A model generated the notes under the pieces. That model was not told the DNA's origin. It made no database searches and saw only the letters and a list, made by a program, of their open reading frames with translations. Positions 3,820 to 5,795 of a stretch of DNA of 5,795 nt are shown here, one piece after another. The DNA comes from an uncultured Clostridia bacterium (GTDB lineage: Bacteria; Bacillota; Clostridia; Peptostreptococcales; Anaerovoracaceae). The stretch spans positions 1 to 5,795 of the forward strand of contig CAMIWY010000104.1 of assembly GCA_946402595.1 (NCBI GenBank), given 5' to 3'. Each line of letters opens with the position of its first letter. Positions within the stretch are counted from its first letter, which is position 1. Position numbers and translations under genes: made by a program.

Positions 3820-5795
3820 CTATGCTCTGTTGTTCTCCCTGCGGCGGATAATGTAGGTTATCAGCAGCAGTATGAGTGCTGAGAGCGATGTTACTGAGTA
3901 GAGCACGATATTGCTCGAATCACCAGTCTTTACACCTTTGCTGAACGTATTAGTGATCTTCACTGTCTGGATCAGCTTGGTTCCGCTCTTAGCAACAAGC
4001 TTGCCGTTACCATCATCAACGACCTCGAGTGTGACCTTGTGCTCCTTGGAGTCATATGTCATACCCTTCTCATCGCCTCTGGTCTCCTTGACGATGTAGG
4101 TGTACTTACCCGGCTCAGTGAATTCGATCTGTCCGAATCCTGCGATGTGATCTTCGTCATCCTTAGTGATAACGATAGTATCGTTTTCAGGCATCGGAGC
4201 GTCACCAGATGCGCTGAGTGTGAATTCGAACTCATCAGAATCCTTCCATTCACGTCCATTCAGTACTTTCTGTACAAGGATCTCGCCGAATGTAGCACCT
4301 GCATCATAAGTATTGGTGAACTCCTCGGTCTGGATCAGCTGAGAACCTTCAGCAGGAACGATGTGACCCTGACCGTCATCAACAGCCTCAATAGTGACTG
4401 TATGCTCTGACTCATCATAGGTAACTCCACTGATTGAGCCCCTGGTCTCCTTGACAGTATAGGTGTAAGTTCCTTCCTCAGTAAACTCTATCTCACCAAA
4501 GCTCTTGGTCTGATCCTTATCACTCTTCTTGATAGTGATTGAATCGTTCTCAGGCATCGGCGCACCTTCGTCAGCACTGATAGTGAATGTGAATTCATCA
4601 CTGCTCTTCCACTCACGGCCTTCAAGTACCTTCTTGACTTTGATCTCACCGATACCCCTAGCAGAGTATGTGTTTGTCATGCTGACTGTCAGAGGCTCAA
4701 GGCTTTCCTTGCCTGCTTCGACTACCTTCGTCTCCGTCTTTGCAGCATCACCTTCAGGTGTCACATAACCTGCCGGTGCTTCGGTTTCTTTGAAGTAATA
4801 GGTGCCAGGTTCAAGGTCTTCGACTGTGATCTCACCGTTTGCATCTGTAACGAGATCTTCTGTGTTGATCTTTTTATCTTTTGCCAGCAGACCTTCTCCT
4901 ACCTTATACAGATCGAACTTAGCTCCTGCAAGCTTCGCATTGTCCTTGCCGGTCTTTTTAAGTGTGATCACGCCCTTAGCTTCTTCTGTGTTAGTCATGC
5001 TGACTTCCAGAGGCTCAAGGCTTTCCTTGCCTGCTTCGACTACCTTCGTCGCTGTCTTTGCAGCATCACCTTCAGGTGTCACATAACCTGCCGGCGCTGC
5101 AGTCTCTACAAAGTAGTATGAGCCAGGTTCAAGGTCTTCGACTGTGATCTCACCATCTGCATTCGTTACAAGATCTTCTGTGTTGATCTTGACATCTGCT
5201 GTTTCATCGCCTGTCTTTACTCTGTACAGATCGAACTTAGCTCCTGCAAGCTTTGCGTTGTCCTTGCCGGTCTTTGTAAGTGTGATCTCGCCCTTTGCTT
5301 CTTCTGTGTTAGTCATGCTGACTGTCACAGTCTGTGGCTCGATCTGACCTGACTTGACTGTTACCGTTTCACTCTTTGCAGCATCACCTTCAGGTGTCAC
5401 ATAACCTGCCGGTGCTTCGGTTTCCACAAAGTAGTATGTGCCAGGCTTGAGGTTGTCTGCAGTTACAATTCCTTCAGCATTTGAAACAAGATCGTCCTTG
5501 ATAAGCTCATCGGATTCACCTTCTACTGTTGCAACCTTGTATAAGCTGAATTTCGCTCCGCTAAGCTTTTTCTTATTCTTGTCTGACTTTTCTAGCATCG
5601 CCACACCGAGGCCTTCCTCAGTATTTGCCATGCTTACTTCCAGAGGCTCGAGGCTTTCCTTGCCTGCTTCGACTACCTTCGTCGCTGTCTTTGCAGCATC
5701 TCCTTCAGGTGTCACATAACCTGCCGGTGCTGCAGTCTCCAAGAAGTAGTATGTGCCAGGTTCAAGGTCATCGACTGTGATCTCACCGTCTGCAT
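3820..5795 (-). CDS. C-terminal part of a cell-wall-anchored SpaA/Cna-B and FctA-type repeat protein
   Basis: The frame is open from the right edge to a TAG at 3820-3822, giving 657 residues with the N-terminus and signal peptide outside the window. In order: the end of one SpaA-like (prealbumin-fold, Cna-B) repeat, three full SpaA-like repeats of 104-106 residues, two longer Spy0128/FctA-like pilin repeats of about 116 residues, and a C-terminal sorting region. The SpaA repeats carry the E-box YYFVETEAPAGY and end in TNT; the FctA-like repeats carry KVLxGREWK, GREWK-SDEF, TYTVKETRG and TNT. The Lys, Glu and Asn positions expected to form intramolecular isopeptide bonds are present in all complete domains. 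It is probably a sortase-attached adhesin or pilin-like stalk on the cell surface. No sortase gene is in the window. Its transcript probably ends at the hairpin at 3725-3770. Confidence 0.9.
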   Translation of the reverse strand, partial: ADGEITVDDLEPGTYYFLETAAPAGYVTPEGDAAKTATKVVEAGKESLEPLEVSMANTEEGLGVAMLEKSDKNKKKLSGAKFSLYKVATVEGESDELIKDDLVSNAEGIVTADNLKPGTYYFVETEAPAGYVTPEGDAAKSETVTVKSGQIEPQTVTVSMTNTEEAKGEITLTKTGKDNAKLAGAKFDLYRVKTGDETADVKINTEDLVTNADGEITVEDLEPGSYYFVETAAPAGYVTPEGDAAKTATKVVEAGKESLEPLEVSMTNTEEAKGVITLKKTGKDNAKLAGAKFDLYKVGEGLLAKDKKINTEDLVTDANGEITVEDLEPGTYYFKETEAPAGYVTPEGDAAKTETKVVEAGKESLEPLTVSMTNTYSARGIGEIKVKKVLEGREWKSSDEFTFTISADEGAPMPENDSITIKKSDKDQTKSFGEIEFTEEGTYTYTVKETRGSISGVTYDESEHTVTIEAVDDGQGHIVPAEGSQLIQTEEFTNTYDAGATFGEILVQKVLNGREWKDSDEFEFTLSASGDAPMPENDTIVITKDDEDHIAGFGQIEFTEPGKYTYIVKETRGDEKGMTYDSKEHKVTLEVVDDGNGKLVAKSGTKLIQTVKITNTFSKGVKTGDSSNIVLYSVTSLSALILLLITYIIRRRENNRA
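3823..3933 (-). other. C-terminal cell-wall sorting region
   Basis: GVKTGDSSN is followed by a hydrophobic segment of about 20 residues (IVLYSVTSLSALILLLITYI) and the basic tail RRRENNRA. This is the layout of a sortase substrate. The motif is VKTGD (3919-3933) rather than LPxTG: the Leu-Pro pair is missing while the Thr-Gly-Asp is kept. Confidence 0.8.
3943..4293 (-). repeat. FctA/Spy0128-like pilin repeat 2
   Basis: Encodes a domain of about 117 residues from TFGEILVQKVLNGREW to KITNTF. Counting from the first visible residue, Lys509, Glu570 (in IVKETRG) and Asn615 (in TNTF) are the expected isopeptide triad. It is the last folded domain before the sorting signal. Confidence 0.75.
4306..4653 (-). 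repeat. FctA/Spy0128-like pilin repeat 1
   Basis: Encodes about 116 residues from IGEIKVKKVLEGREW to EFTNTY. It is clearly homologous to the next domain, sharing APMPEND, the GxIEFTExGxYTY segment, KETRG, VDDGxG and LIQT. Lys388, Glu449 and Asn494 (counted from the first visible residue) are the expected isopeptide residues. Confidence 0.75.
4669..4980 (-). repeat. SpaA/Cna-B-like repeat R4
   Basis: Encodes 104 residues from AKGVITLKKTGKDNAKLAGA to SMTNT. Lys280, Glu336 (YYFKETEAPAGY) and Asn374 are the expected isopeptide residues, counted from the first visible residue. It is the last SpaA-like unit before the FctA-like domains. Confidence 0.8.
4981..5298 (-). repeat. SpaA/Cna-B-like repeat R3
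   Basis: Encodes 106 residues from AKGEITLTKTGKDNAKLAGA to SMTNTEE. Lys174, Glu230 (YYFVETAAPAGY) and Asn268 are the expected triad. Its E-box half is almost identical in DNA to R1, while its first half is most like R4. Confidence 0.8.
5299..5613 (-). repeat. SpaA/Cna-B-like repeat R2 (divergent)
   Basis: Encodes 105 residues from GLGVAMLEKSD to SMTNTEE. Lys69, Glu124 and Asn162 are kept, but the N-terminal half and the segment KSETVTVKSGQIEPQTVTV differ from the other repeats; only the E-box core through PEGDAAK is close to them. Confidence 0.75.
5614..5795 (-). repeat. SpaA/Cna-B-like repeat R1 (partial)
   Basis: Encodes the last 60 residues of a repeat cut by the right edge, from ADGEITVDDLEPGTYYFLE to SMANTEE. 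Glu19 and Asn57 are visible; the Lys would be outside the window. More repeats may follow beyond the edge. Confidence 0.75.

Noticed and set aside
4529..5719. Several plus-strand open frames with repeated SRGSRLSLPASTTF-like peptides
   Set aside because: They are antisense to the SpaA-like repeats and are repetitive only because the real gene is. There are no ribosome binding sites or recognisable domains.
5740..5742. TTG at 5742 as the start of the surface-protein gene
   Set aside because: The codon is an internal Leu in the conserved E-box YYFLETAAPAGY, and the frame stays open to the window edge. The gene is truncated, not complete.
4669..5795. Repeats considered as a CRISPR or intergenic repeat array
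   Set aside because: The units are over 300 bases, in frame, and encode protein domains; there is no short repeat and spacer layout.

Overview
The window looks like chromosomal DNA of a low-to-mid GC anaerobic Firmicute, probably class Clostridia. The evidence is a combination of features: Shine-Dalgarno sites of the AAAGGAG type, sigma-A-like promoters, a PduL-type phosphotransacylase, a DUF3810 membrane protein and a sortase-anchored SpaA/FctA-type surface protein. Genus cannot be read from the sequence. No tRNA, rRNA, insertion sequence, integrase or CRISPR array was seen.

Layout, left to right. (1) Bases 1-484, minus strand: the 5' part of a gene that leaves the window, resembling the N-terminal half of a TadZ/CpaE-like protein, with its own promoter and ribosome binding site. 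(2) Bases 485-662: an intergenic stretch with a terminator-like hairpin, a second hairpin and that promoter. (3) Bases 663-1925, minus: hflX, the ribosome-associated GTPase. (4) Bases 1926-1987: a compact divergent promoter region in which both genes appear to lack a Shine-Dalgarno site and to have a -10-like box directly before the ATG. (5) Bases 1988-3100, plus: a three-helix membrane protein with an HExxH site (DUF3810 family). (6) Bases 3130-3705, minus: pduL, convergent with the previous gene. (7) Bases 3706-3819: a promoter overlapping a perfect 14-bp hairpin. (8) Bases 3820-5795, minus: the C-terminal 657 residues of a large repetitive cell-wall-anchored protein whose N-terminus lies beyond the right edge.

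The genes do not form one pathway. They read as four or five separate transcription units: translation stress (hflX), a membrane metallopeptidase-like protein of unknown role, acyl-CoA/acyl-phosphate metabolism (pduL), a surface adhesin or pilin-like protein, and a possible pilus-localisation or ParA-like protein. No clear new multi-gene system is visible. The points most worth a second look are the promoter/hairpin leader of pduL, the apparently leaderless divergent promoter between hflX and the DUF3810 gene with a 16-bp palindrome over one -10 box, and the nearly identical DNA repeats in the surface protein gene.
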